From Morella rubra (lineage: Eukaryota > Streptophyta > Magnoliopsida > Fagales > Myricaceae), in the NCBI GenBank assembly GCA_003952965.2, contig RXIC02000415.1, positions 808 through 64,807 on the forward strand: 64,000 bases of DNA, written 5' to 3'. Position 1 is the stretch's first letter. The number at the start of each line of letters is the position of its first letter. Of this stretch, positions 1 to 11,085 are shown piece by piece. A program made the translations under genes and the position numbers. The notes below the pieces were generated by a model. That model was given only the letters and a program-made list of their open reading frames with translations. It ran no database searches and was not told the DNA's origin.

Positions 1-898
1 AAAATAGGCCCAAAATCACCCTAAATTGATCCCAAAACAATCCTAATCTCTTAAAACATACATCAACAATATAATAAATATATTTTACGGACCTAAATGG
101 ATGATTTGGCAGATTAGAAAATGTAAACTAAAAACTCGTTTACAACCGCTTAATATTGCTTAAGAAACATTATAAGTACGTACCTTTGACATAGAAGACA
201 ATGACGAATGATTCCACCCTTTTGAAAGACAATGCAGCATGAAATGGCAGCTTGCACTTTGAGAGGATTCGACAGATTTCGTGGAGAGATAACCGATAAA
301 AATAACTTCAGCGGTTTCATATAATCATTCGTGACAATCGATCGATTCAGTATTACTTTACCGATCGATCGCTATTTCTACACACGATGCCGTCTCCATT
401 CATTATCGACGATTTCGAATAGAATATTTGACGTTCTTCCGATCGATTCGTCATTATATGGCGATTGTCGTCCTTTCTGTATTGCAGCACTCCGGTTACT
501 ACCATCATTGTCAACATTGACGAATGATCGTCCTTTCGTATTTGCACACGTTACGATTACCAATCGATTGTTCATATATGACCGATTCATCCTTTCAATT
601 TCAGCATGGTTTACGATACCGAGCGATCGGTTAATATATTTCCCGACTCGACGTGCTGACAAAACTTTCCAGTTCACAAAAGCATTAACTTTTAAGTGAC
701 TAACCAATTTATTTCGTCACAAATCTAACAACTTTTAGTGTGTTGACCAAAATTTGTGACGAAAAGAATATTTCATCACCAAAAAGCACTTTTCGTGACC
801 AAAAATAGCATTTTGTCAACATACAAAATTAACTTTTCCGTGAGAAATCAAGATCGTCATCGAAAATTTCTCACTACAAGTCAATTTTCTATTAGTTG
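1..898 (-). mobile_element. CACTA family A, terminal fragment in reverse orientation
   Basis: This stretch reads as the reverse complement of the left end of the full-length CACTA element at 38364. Shared landmarks are the phrase around 1-40 (matching about 39080-39120), the CGATCGATCG-type repeats between about 335 and 650, and repeats of the GTGACGAAA type between 700 and 870. The terminus is degenerate but recognisable near 880-898 (GTCAATTTTCTATTAGTTG against the intact GTCAATTTTTTAGTAGTG). The element continues beyond the window's left edge. Many repeat units have lost a CG. Open frames here are by-products of the repeats. Confidence 0.85.
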
Positions 899-1245
899 AG
901 AGGAACTTCCAGCAAGATTAGCTACTATAGTCAGCTCATTCAAATTCATATTTTCCTGAAATAATCTGTTAATGGAAGTCGCTCCTTGTTTATCGTAGCC
1001 AGATCATTTTTAATTAATATTTGGACTATAATTGTTTACATTAATCTATTAGCTTCATTTGCTTCAATAATGGATGGGTTAATTGTTAAACTAATTAATT
1101 TTGCTCATTTACATTAATATTTTTTTTTCTATAGTGCTTCCATTAATCTATTACTTTATTTTCTTTTATTTATGGTCTCTAATTATTAAACTAATTAATA
1201 TACAGCTGACCTAGACAGCTGAGTTGATGGAAGCAAACAAATTCT
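899..1245. other. AT-rich spacer, no gene seen
   Basis: Very AT-rich sequence with repeated TTAATTATTAAACTAATTAAT-like phrases around 1020-1200. I see no coding potential, no RNA gene and no clear element ends. Confidence 0.5.
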
Positions 1246-1540
1246 CTAGTAGCTGGCTGACAGTTTAAGTTGTAGCCCAATAACCTGAGCAATCAAAGGC
1301 TTAGATAACAAAGAGATGAGAGTGTCTAATATGAGCTGATCTTGTTGGACCCAATGGTCATACGCTAGAATTGTGTCAAAAGAACCTTCAAGAAACAAAG
1401 GTAGTGGGCGAATGCTGCCATCAATATACCTACAAAGATGCTGACCCCAGAAATAGGGAATCATTTGAGCCTTTGATAATAGATAATTCTGATGGGTCAG
1501 CTTTATTGTAATGAGGCGAGGGAGTGAGGTTATGGTGTTG
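1246..1540 (-). pseudogene. Copia-type Gag amino-terminal remnant
   Basis: On the minus strand the translation carries the wording of the N-terminal Gag region of Ty1/Copia polyproteins (the LTR-polyprotein/UBN2 type): a NYLL-KAQMIPYF-GQHL segment, then YIDGSI, then a DHWVQQDQLIL helix followed by LISLLSKPLIAQVIG. In the family this segment begins the capsid-like domain that packages element RNA. Only about 90 residues remain and no LTR is attached, so it is a broken fossil scrap. It abuts the CACTA-B terminus at 1542. A domesticated host gene of the same fold is a less likely alternative because nothing coding continues on either side. Confidence 0.65.
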
Positions 1541-1541
1541 A

Positions 1542-4216
1542 CACTACAACAAATTTTGGTTTTTTAAACTCTGCCTAATACATCCGCCAGCTAAGTCGTT
1601 CGTCGCACCAAGTGTCCCAAAAAGTCCGTTACAAAAGGTTTTTTGGGACGGAAAATTTATTTCGTTTCAAAAAGTCTCCTTTTGGGATGGATATACTTCA
1701 ACCGTTCGAACGCTACATCTCCGTTCAAAGCTTCCACCAATGGCAACCGTTTTGAATTGCTAAATTCTTCATCCTCGAACAGGTACATCTACTCACAACC
1801 TTTCACATGCGTCGAATCGTTGCATCCAATGACACAAAGTAATTCTTAAGTGCAAAGCCGGACTCTAATGGTGACCATTTTAGTTTTCATAAACAAGAAA
1901 ACTTATTATTAGTTCTAATGGTAGATTAATTCGTCTAACGCTGGAGCGTTCTAATTAGCAGAACCGCTTGAACACTGATAAAAATGACGAAACTGATCTT
2001 CATCGTTCTCCCTCTCCTACCCTGTGCCTTCATACTTCTCTTCTTCTTCTCTCCCCCCCTTTCTTCTTCTCGTTCTCTTCTTTTCTCTTCTCATTTACTT
2101 CTTCTCTTCACTTCTTTTTCTTTCTTCCACTTCTTCTCTTCCTTTCTATCTTCTTCTACTTTCTTCATTCTCATCTTTCTCCTCTTCTTGTCTTCTTCTT
2201 CCTATATTTTCTTCTACTTCTCTCCTCCTTTCTATTTTTTATCTTCTTCCTTCTTCATTTATTTTCTTCTTCATATTCCTTCCTTTTTTTTCTTGTCTAT
2301 CTCCTCTTCCTTTCTTCTTCACTTCTTAATTCTTCTACTCTTCATTTTCTTCATTATTTTTCTTTCTTCTTTCTTCTTCTTTCTTCTTCTTCTTCCTATT
2401 TATTCTCTTCTTCTCCTCCTAATTTTATTATTATTTTCCATTCAAACCTAGTTACGAACGTGATATTTAAAGGCGTTCCAACTCGAAAAAAGGATTAATT
2501 TAGTGCGACTTATTTTTTCTTATTCAAATCTCGTCATCAACGAGGCTATTTAGAAAGCTTCCAACGAAATGATAAGTGTCTCTTCACAGTAATATAAGCA
2601 TATAGACTTTTTCTTAGGACGCAAATGAGGTTTTGTCCCAAAAGATTCCCAAGCATTTTCGAACAAAGTTTTAGGGACGGACAAATTTATCCCTAAAAAG
2701 CCTCTTTTTTGAGATAACACACAATTCCGTCCCAAATGATCAACTTATTTTTTTTTGGGACGGAAATATGTCTTGCGAACTCCTCTAAACTGCAACGGGA
2801 GGTTTATCTCTCGATAGCTTCGGTCCGGTTCCGTAATTCCCAATTTCATCTGTTATTTTTATCATTGAGTTGGTAAGAAAACAAAACAGACGGGATGGCC
2901 CACAAAAAAGTCGAAGGCGTATGTCCAGCTGGGACTAATCAGTGAATGATCCGGTTGGAATTTTCTTTCAATCATAGACGGCTGTTAGGAAAATGTCCAT
3001 GTCAATTAATAGTGGAACCTCGTCTACGATGATTTGGACTTGGGTCCAGCGTTTGGACGTCAACCCAGCCCCCACTGAAATTGGATCGCGTGAAGGCCTT
3101 TGAAATTTCAATGGCTATTATAATCATGTGAAGGTATCTGTACAATTATTCGAATGGTCCTTATTTTTCCAGATTAACTCCAAAATTGATCCGATTTGAA
3201 ATTTCTCAGTTAATTATAGGCGACTGTTAAGAAATTTCTCTATCAATATAGATTTTGACAAAGGTTTCATCATGTGCAAAACAAGCCCAGCGAATTTGAA
3301 TCATGGGAAGGTATTTGAAATTTCAGTACAACAAAAAACCCAAATTCTATCCCAAAAAGTACCCTTCCGGGACGGGAAGGTTTTCCTCCCAAAATCAACT
3401 TATCAGTCGAACCCTTTCGAACGTACAGTTGAGGATTAGGTTTGACGGAAAATATAAATTTATTTGATAAGGAAAATTAACGTTTAAACTACTATAAAAA
3501 ATTTTATGTTCGATATTTCAGATACCGTTCCAACGCTATAAAATGGAACGATTGTAACCGTTCTTAATGAATTACAATGGTTCATGAGATAAACGTTCGG
3601 ACAGTTTCAGACGTAAAGGGAAAAAACGTTTGAACATTTTTTTGACGTTCCATCGGATATCTCTATCCATTCGATATACCAATCGAGGAATAAAAAAGTA
3701 GATGTTCGACCATGTTACAAACGGAAACACGAAAAGTTCAAATAGAGTTCAAAGGTAAGGGAAGGACATTGTCTTTTGAACGCTAAAACTAACATTGGAA
3801 TGGATTTTTTTTTAATTTTATAAAAAATTAAAAAAATTCTAGATAATTATTAAAAATATATTCTTAAATAAAAAATTTTACTAACAAAATGTACAATTAA
3901 ATAATAAATCACAATATTCAAAACAATCAAATATAATATGCAATAAAAAAAAATTCTATCTTTGTCGCAGTGGTATAAACTGCTTCAAGACTTTTTCCAA
4001 TTTTGTGTCCATCCTTATCTTCCTAAATAAAAAATTGTAATCAATATAATGCTAAAATAATGACAAAAATAATCATTGAAAAAAAGAAGTTAGCTGAATG
4101 TAAAATATATATAACTTACCTATATATATACTCGATGTCGTTTTCAGTGAACATGATCCAATCTCAACATAGGAAAAGCTAAGGCTCCAAACAGGGTTAA
4201 CGCTGGTGAAGATTAT
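1542..4216 (-). mobile_element. CACTA family B remnant (terminal part, reverse)
   Basis: Begins with CACTACAACAAATTTTGG at 1542, a typical CACTA terminus and nearly the reverse complement of the end at 19447. Next come many copies of a TTTTGGGACGG/CCGTCCCAAAA phrase (1590-1690, 2620-2770, 3340-3400) and TTCGAACG/CGTTCGGAC phrases (1700-1930, 3410-3790), which look like subterminal repeats. A second degenerate terminus-like phrase is at about 3334. Around 3955-4015 the minus strand faintly resembles the coiled-coil tail of a TNPA gene (DTKLEKVLKQF), which would fit a reversed 3' end. No opposite terminus was found, so the element is truncated or rearranged. Confidence 0.6.
2010..2440 (+). repeat. 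430-bp pyrimidine-rich (CTT/CTTT) low-complexity tract
   Basis: The plus strand is almost purely C and T over about 430 bases, with irregular TTCTTC, CTTTCT and TCCTCC units. Three overlapping reading frames stay open only because pyrimidine codons cannot form stops. The predicted Ser/Phe/Leu-only peptides are therefore not genes. It lies inside CACTA-B sequence. Confidence 0.85.
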
Positions 4217-7200
4217 TGTCACGCCCCGAACGCTAGCTCAGCGGGCTAATGACAGCCGCGAGCATTCCCAACAAGGAACACTCCAGCGTACTTACTAAAT
4301 TCTTTATTTTTCGAAGAATTCTTGCAGCGAAAATCATAATACTAATTTTTTTTTTAAAAAAACTTTATATCGCTAGCGATTAACGCGCATACGAAACATT
4401 AGAACCTATTTCTAACACTTGCATCTCGATCAATAACTTGAAGTAATTACAACACAGTCTCAAAATACCAATCGGTTAAAAACCATAAACTTTACTAGGC
4501 CGAATAACCCATGACCACCACACAACGGAGGCTCATGTCGGCTCTTCCAAAAATTATATCTAATCCTTTAATGAAACAACAAAAAGGGAAGAGGACATTT
4601 TCGTCGGTCCCTCTTCTAGATTTCCCCACCTGAAATGTTGTCTGGAATGGTACAATTTAAAACTGTGAGTCGAAAGACTCAGTAAGGGTTTATATGCAAT
4701 AAATAAAGCATGTCTTGCATAAATCATGAATGTACATTGATGCTTGCATATGCATGAGACAATGTACTTGATCTTGAAAAAATTTCTTGCTTGAAAATAT
4801 TTCTTTCATGAAAACCTTTCTTTCTTGATTTGGCTACTTATCATGCTCCATTTACCCCTGAAGTCAGGGTTGTGCGTTCCTTTCGGAACTATTCCCTTTT
4901 TCCCTTGGGAACACATCATTTGGTTGAGCTAGCCCTTGTGTGGCCTGGGGTGGCCCCAGGCCTGATGGCTAGACTCAACCCTTTGAGTTCACACCTTCTT
5001 GCAAGCATCCTTCGGTGTGATTGCACATACCTCGGAACTACCCATCCTTCTCTTATTTCGTCCTAGTGGGTGCCCTTAGGAATCATCCATCCTTCTCGCA
5101 TTCGTCCTTCGGAGTGGATATTCTATCTTATTGGTTATGGTATCGACCATCTTATTTAGCCCTTTAACTTGACTTGTGATAACATACTTATCATTTTTCA
5201 TTTGCACAAAGAAACTTATGCAAATGCTCATGTCATGTCATGCTTGATAATGCCATGCTTGATAATGAGAAATCATAATACTCCTCATGCTTTCATTTGC
5301 ACAAAACTTTCTCTTTCATTCAAGAAAATCATGCAAATGCTTGTGTCATGCTATGCTTGATATGCTTATTCATAAATACTTTTCATGCTGTGTATCATTC
5401 CAGTTTTTCAAAAAAACGTAAGTTTCTACTTACAAATTCCACTTACCTCCGTCCACTTGAGCGAATGGCAGCACCTTTGCCTACAATTGATTCATACTAA
5501 ATTATTCATAGGCTTACTAAATGTTAGAGTAGTCGCTCAAATATTCACAACTCATCATACAAAATCACCACCCATATTGTTTGACTTATCAATGGTGACC
5601 CTATAATGCAAATGTTATTCTAAGGATGCCGAAGCCATAAGAATTGGATTCTAAACTGATCCTTACACAAATTTTCATAACATATCAAAATTCTAAGTAA
5701 TTTGAAGCTCATTTCTACTCAAAACCTTCACCTGAAAATACAAGCTGCTGAGGACGTCCAAGCGGGCAGCCCCGACGTCTCCAACTTAAAAATTCATAAC
5801 TTCAAAATCATGGCTCCAAATTACATGAAATTTATTTGAATATTCAGCTTTCATAGGTCAAGATTGGAGGTAAAATTCACAACAGCAGGATTTACTATAC
5901 ATTTTCACAAACACTTCTTATTAGGCGAAAATCCTACAACAACGCTGTTGCTGATTCCAGCTCGGCCCTCCATTTTCAAAACTACAACTCATTCATTTTA
6001 CCTTAAATCACACGAAATTTATCTTAAAATGTTCCTCTTCCTTAAACTTAAAATTCAAGACCAACTGCGTAAAATTTGGACTTAAAATGATCCCTCAAAA
6101 GGTATTCAAATGAGCTAACATGCCGGACGTGCAAGGCTGCTGGCAGCTTGACGTCCGGGCCTTGAACAACGCATATCTCACTCATATTATCGGAATCATC
6201 CAAGGTATGGCTTAAAATCTTCCTATTTCCTAGGCCTACGATCTAGATCCTCTTAAGATCAAGGGATAAGCACAAGTGCATCAGAACACACTCCAAATCG
6301 AGCCTTGAAAACTGCAGAGATTAAATTTCAGCAACAACAACGATCTTCTCAACCTTCCAAACCTCCAACAACCAAAACCCTAATCTCTTCATGTCACAAC
6401 CAACATCCAAGGCTAATTTAACATCTCATAACAGCAACCATTCTGTTACATTCTTCCCACTTTTACAACTCCAATTCAAAGTTTACAACAAAAAATCATG
6501 ATTCCATCTTCATCAAGCTAAAACTATTGCATTTACCCATATCTTTTGGACTTTTTATCAAACACCTAGGGTGCATTATTGATCCTCTTGCATATTTTCA
6601 GATCTGAACATATATCTAACACTTAGGGCTTGGTGGTTCTCAACAAGACTAACATGCATAAACGTAATACATCAAACCAATAAATTCGGCCATACATGCT
6701 CAAAAATAGATTTCAACCTCTCTTAGGCCTTTTATCAAACACTTAGAGCACATAAACGATTTCTCTTGAACCCTCATTTCAGATCTAGCCATATTTCCCC
6801 ATGTTTTCATGTAAAATCTATACTACCCTTAAATACTTGCAAGATCTACACTAAACACCCATGAACACAAGGAGAAAACAACCTAGACAACTACCATCAA
6901 AACAACAACCAACCATCAAAAGAAAACAAGAAGAAAATGCGAGAAGATGGGGTAGTGTTATTTCGGCCAGCAGAAAGGGCCGGATTTTACCTTTGTTTTC
7001 ATCTTCTTCTTCCTTCTTCTTCTTCTTCTTCTTCTTCTTCTTCCTTCTCTTTCTTCTTCTCGGTTGGGTGTCTTAATTGAAAAAATGCGCAAGAGAGGGG
7101 GGGGGGGAATTGCTTTGGGGGGGAAAGACAAGGCTGCCCCCCTTTCTTTCCCTCCTTCACTGATTTCCCTCCTCTTTCACTTTTCTTTTTTTTTTTTTTT

Positions 7201-7582
7201 ATCCTTTTATTTCCAGCTACCATATAAATTACCCCAATCATGCCTTCCCATTTTAAACCTAAGTCTCACACATTTTCAAGGTTAAAGCCCTAATTAAATT
7301 CTTCCAAATATTGTAACTTAGGGACATATTCCATTAATTAAAATAATTAGCCTAATTAATCTCAATTACTCAAACTTTAACAATTGCAAATAATATAACA
7401 TTTAAATCCTAGCTTAAAACTCATAAAAACGCTAGGGGAAAATTCCACCTAGACATAACTTTAGATTAATCTCCCCATACATGCCTCTCTCAAAAATTAG
7501 AGTAATAATAATAATTAGAGCAATACAAACTTAAGGAGTCATAATTCTTTTACAATGATAGAAATAAGGTCGGGGTCTCACA
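4217..7582 (-). mobile_element. Long LTR, apparently solo (Gypsy type), TSD ATTAT
   Basis: The segment starts TGTCACGCCCCGAAC and ends GTCGGGGTCTCACA. It is flanked on both sides by ATTAT (4212-4216 and 7583-7587), an exact 5-bp target duplication, so both ends are certain. Read on the minus strand it starts TGTGAGACCCCGAC, the usual opening of long LTRs that follow a polypurine tract in some plant Gypsy elements. No second LTR or pol sequence is present, so it is best read as a solo LTR of 3,366 bp. It contains a TGAGTC-N4-GACTCAGTAAG palindrome at about 4668 and a CTT microsatellite. Open frames inside, such as 4830-5066, show no recognisable protein. Confidence 0.85.
7001..7060 (+). repeat. 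(CTT)n microsatellite inside the LTR
   Basis: About 60 bases of nearly uninterrupted TTC/CTT triplets. It lies within the long LTR. Neighbouring 7085-7200 also has a G8 run and a T18 run, so the area is prone to slippage. Confidence 0.9.
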
Positions 7583-7587
7583 ATTAT

Positions 7588-8246
7588 ATTTAACATGTTT
7601 ACACCGATCGTATGTATTATTTTTGTTCGAACACGTTGAAAACATTTTTTTATTTGTTAGGTAAATTAGAAGTTTTGTATTATGCACAACAAATCTAAAT
7701 TTGAGATGTTGGGCCTAAAATGGATTTGATCACTGTAACAATATTAACATCCAAGAAACCAATGGAGAGAATAACAAAAGTTGATACAATGAGTGTGAAC
7801 ACAAAATATAAAAGAAAAGTTTACTGAACATAGTTCAAATTCGTATTTTTGGATTTTTGAGAGTCCGAAATGAAATTAAAGCACTACAAATGAAAAGACA
7901 TTGAAAGCATTTAAAGCGATGAAATTAAACTAATGAATTTATAACTTAATCAATTATAAATTTGACAGCTAACAAGCAGGAAATTATGCACCAAATCAAA
8001 GCCAAAGCCAAAGCCGAATATATAAATAACTAAATAACTAGCAAAATTAAGAGTATAAATGAGTAAGTAAATGACGGAAAGTAAATAACACAATAAATAA
8101 ATGAAAATAAGTAAATGACGAAAGTAAATACCCATAACAAGTAATTTAGAGGCAAAACCGAATAAGTAAATGACAAAAAGTAAATGATAATAACAAGTAA
8201 TTTAATGGCAAACTCAAATATATAAAATGACTAGAAATGAACAAAC
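7588..8246. other. AT-rich spacer between two LTR elements
   Basis: No gene seen. The first part (7588-7640) still carries a TTCGAACACG phrase like the CACTA-B subterminal repeats, so it may be the continuation of the CACTA-B remnant split by the LTR at 4217. Confidence 0.4.
8106..8215 (+). repeat. Two tandem copies of a 55-bp unit
   Basis: Units 8106-8160 and 8161-8215 both read AATAAGTAAATGAC followed by an A-rich stretch, AACAAGTAATTTA and GGCAAA. A more diverged copy may precede them at about 8060. It is a simple local duplication in AT-rich DNA. Confidence 0.75.
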
Positions 8247-9379
8247 TGTTGGCTTTTGTTCAAAATCGACATTTTGATCGCGGAGTTTGCCGAACGACCT
8301 AAAAATCTAGTGTTTACTTCACTAATCAAACTTTTCTAGTTGCGGTCTTTAGAATTTGCTTCAGTTTGAGAAATAGAGATTTTCTTGTTAGAGGGAGAAA
8401 GGAAATACACATTAGTCAAAGTTGCTAGCTTGGCAAGTTAACAGCTAGTTTACATGCAGTTGGGGTCAAGAACATATAAATGATTCTTCACTTGTATTTT
8501 CTCTTCGTTCTTTTTTTTACGTTGGTTTTAAACGTGCTTGGTTTATGTATATTCAGAAAGTTGTGCTAGTTTGTTTTAAACCTTCTGGAAGTGCTTTGTT
8601 GTTACATTGTTGCAATTGCTTTGTTTAAGTGGGCATGAACGTTGCATGCAAATTTAAGGTGAACAGATTGGGAGTGAGTAAGCGGATCTTGTCGCAAAAA
8701 TGTCTCACCAAATCGAATTCCTAGGAAAGAAGGCAATTGCCGTGGCGATGGTTGTGCTATCTACGTACTGCTCACGGTCATGCAATATGAATAATCTCTT
8801 TTTTGTCATTTTCATCACTATCGCCTGTACTGTACTGACATCCCTATGCGGGCGATTTCTTTCAAGAATCTTTTGAAACAACTATTTAGATAACCTGTTA
8901 AAACACACCAATTTCTAATTGAATGCTTCCTGCAAATTTTTAATTACGTAACTTGTTTAATGATTATAGTATATTTGTAGAGTATTGGGGTGGAAATTCG
9001 TTTAGTGGAATCGAGCTTTAGAAATAAAACTGGCCAAATCTCCCAACAGCTGTGATTTGGTTCCAGAAATTTGAACACCATGGTCTAGTCCAGAAGAGAG
9101 TTTGGGTCTTGTCCAGAAATGTTCACAAGGTAAAAATCTTGGTTTAGGGGATCTAGAAAAAATAGCGCCAAGCTACTGACGCTTAAGAGAGTTCCATCTA
9201 TCGTCAATAGCAGGTCACGAAAGACATTTAGCACTTATTTACTTGTTGCATCAATATTTGCTTTATACTTGTGCTAAATTATCCTTTACTTTGCAAACAC
9301 AATTTTGGGGTTCAAACTGAAAAAGTTTGGAAACTCGTTCACTCCCCGCTTTTGGGTTGCCTTATTCCCAGTAATAACA
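8247..9379 (+). repeat. 5' LTR of the SIRE-like Copia, with foreign insert
   Basis: The opening (8247-8275) and the tail (about 9215-9379, ending AGTAATAACA) match the 3' LTR. Between about 8335 and 9215 lies sequence with no counterpart in the 3' LTR and no recognisable identity. It is the likeliest place for an inserted fragment of other DNA. Confidence 0.75.
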
Positions 9380-9657
9380 ATGCTATCGAAGCCTCGTGCT
9401 CATTTTACAAGATTTAACAATCTTGAGTTAGAATGACAACCTCTGCTTCAACCTCAAGTTGAGACTTTCCACACTTAGACCACCATTTTTTAATAGTAGT
9501 GATTATGCATATCGGAAAAGTAGGATGAGAATTTATTTTCAATTCTTGATTATGATTTGTGGTTATGCATATTGAATGATCCACATGTTCCCACAAAGAA
9601 AGTTGGAGAATTGAAACCCTCAAAAACGAAAATGAATATAATGACCTGGACAAAAAG

Positions 9658-9840
9658 AAAATCTATTTGGATGCTAGAGCAATGAATATTTTGTATTGTG
9701 CTTTAAATAGATGCAAATTTAATAGAATATCTTCTTGCACAAATGCTAGGAAAATTTTGCATGCTCTAGAGATTACACATAAAGGGACAAACCAAGTCAA
9801 AGAGTCCAAAATAAGTATGTTTGTCCACAATAAGTAAGTA
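9658..9840 (+). pseudogene. Gag remnant of the SIRE-like Copia
   Basis: The plus-strand translation contains LDARAMNILYCAL followed by ALEITHKGTNQVKESKIS. This is the hallmark wording of the Gag capsid region in SIRE-type Copia elements. Only about 60 residues are recognisable and the rest of the polyprotein is not visible. It is a fossil piece with no expected function. Confidence 0.75.
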
Positions 9841-11085
9841 TGTTAGTTAACAAAGACTTTGACTCCTTCAATAGTGATCAAAGTAATTTGAAGCTTTAAA
9901 ATGATTCTTTGAATAAAAAAATTTAGTTTTTTGAAAAAGAAAACGTTTGGAGTAAAATTTAGGATTCTAATAAATTGTGAATATTTAGTGATTTTAGAAT
10001 TTTATTGGCATGATGTGCAGAAGTTGTTTAATTGTATTGATGTTTGTAAAAAGGTAATGTTAAGTTGTATTGGAATGTGTGTTTTTGTGATGTTGAGATT
10101 GTAAATGTAAAAAGTAAGATGCAAATTCTAAAAATTTGTAGGAAACGAACATGCTATTTGAAAGAAAAAGTAGCTCATCAAAGTGAAGTCCTTGAGAAAG
10201 TTCACTCAAGAAGGAAAGCTTAGAAATGATCTTAATAGTCAAATATGTGTCTTTGACAAAAGTGGCTTAGGCTACAAGGTTTCTATTAATCAAAAATCAT
10301 TTGGTAACTTCTAATCCTTTATTAAAAATAACTTTTAAATTGTTGATCGATGATATTGTTTTTCTGTGATGATTACTTGGGTGTTAATCTTAAAATTGCA
10401 AATGTATTCAAATTTGACATATTTCTTACATTATCAATATAGAACATCTTTGAGAAACATTTTTACAAAATCATGAACTTTATGTGATTTTGTGATCCTA
10501 AAATTTTTTTTTTGTTGATAATAACCTTTAAATTGTCATTGATAGCTAAGAGTTGGTATAAACCCTCTTGGTGGGCTACTATCGTAATAGCGATGGACTC
10601 TTGAGTCCCATTAGTCATCTCTATACCATTTCAATGAGATTATAATTTAAAACTCTAAATTCTTGTTTTGGATGGTTTCTTAAATGAAAATGATTACTTG
10701 TTGTCTCACTCTTTTGATTGACAAAGGGGGAGATTTTTTTAATGTCAATACGCTTAAATTCCCTTTGATTATGTGATGGATATTGGTAGAATGCATATTT
10801 GGAAAGCTTGATGGATAATGCATGCACATATATTTTTATTTTTTGATGCATCTATCTAAGTTTATATCCTTTGTCTTTTTGATGTGACAAAGGGAAGAAA
10901 TGTGTTGATAGTTTTGATGACTATATATTCTCCTTTTTAATTGGATTATGAAATTGTATTGCCTTTTATGAATCCAATGACTACTAATGTTTTGTCTCAA
11001 GTTTCAAATGATTGTCCAATTGCAAAAGATAGGGGGAGTGATCCCAAAACTATCAATTTATTGTCATCATAAAAAAAGGAGAGAT

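Noticed and set aside
1246-1540. Host gene with a UBN2-type domain
   Set aside because: Only a short fragment is present, with no continuing exons, beside transposon ends. A Copia gag scrap is the simpler reading.
1968-2498. Three overlapping open frames of up to 176 codons rich in Ser, Leu and Phe
   Set aside because: They arise from a purine-free tract that cannot encode stops in those frames. There is no protein similarity.
4830-5066. 78-codon open frame in the long LTR
   Set aside because: Its translation resembles no family and lies in LTR repeat sequence.
6861-7241. Open frames on both strands around the CTT microsatellite
   Set aside because: Low-complexity Phe/Glu/Lys runs from the microsatellite.
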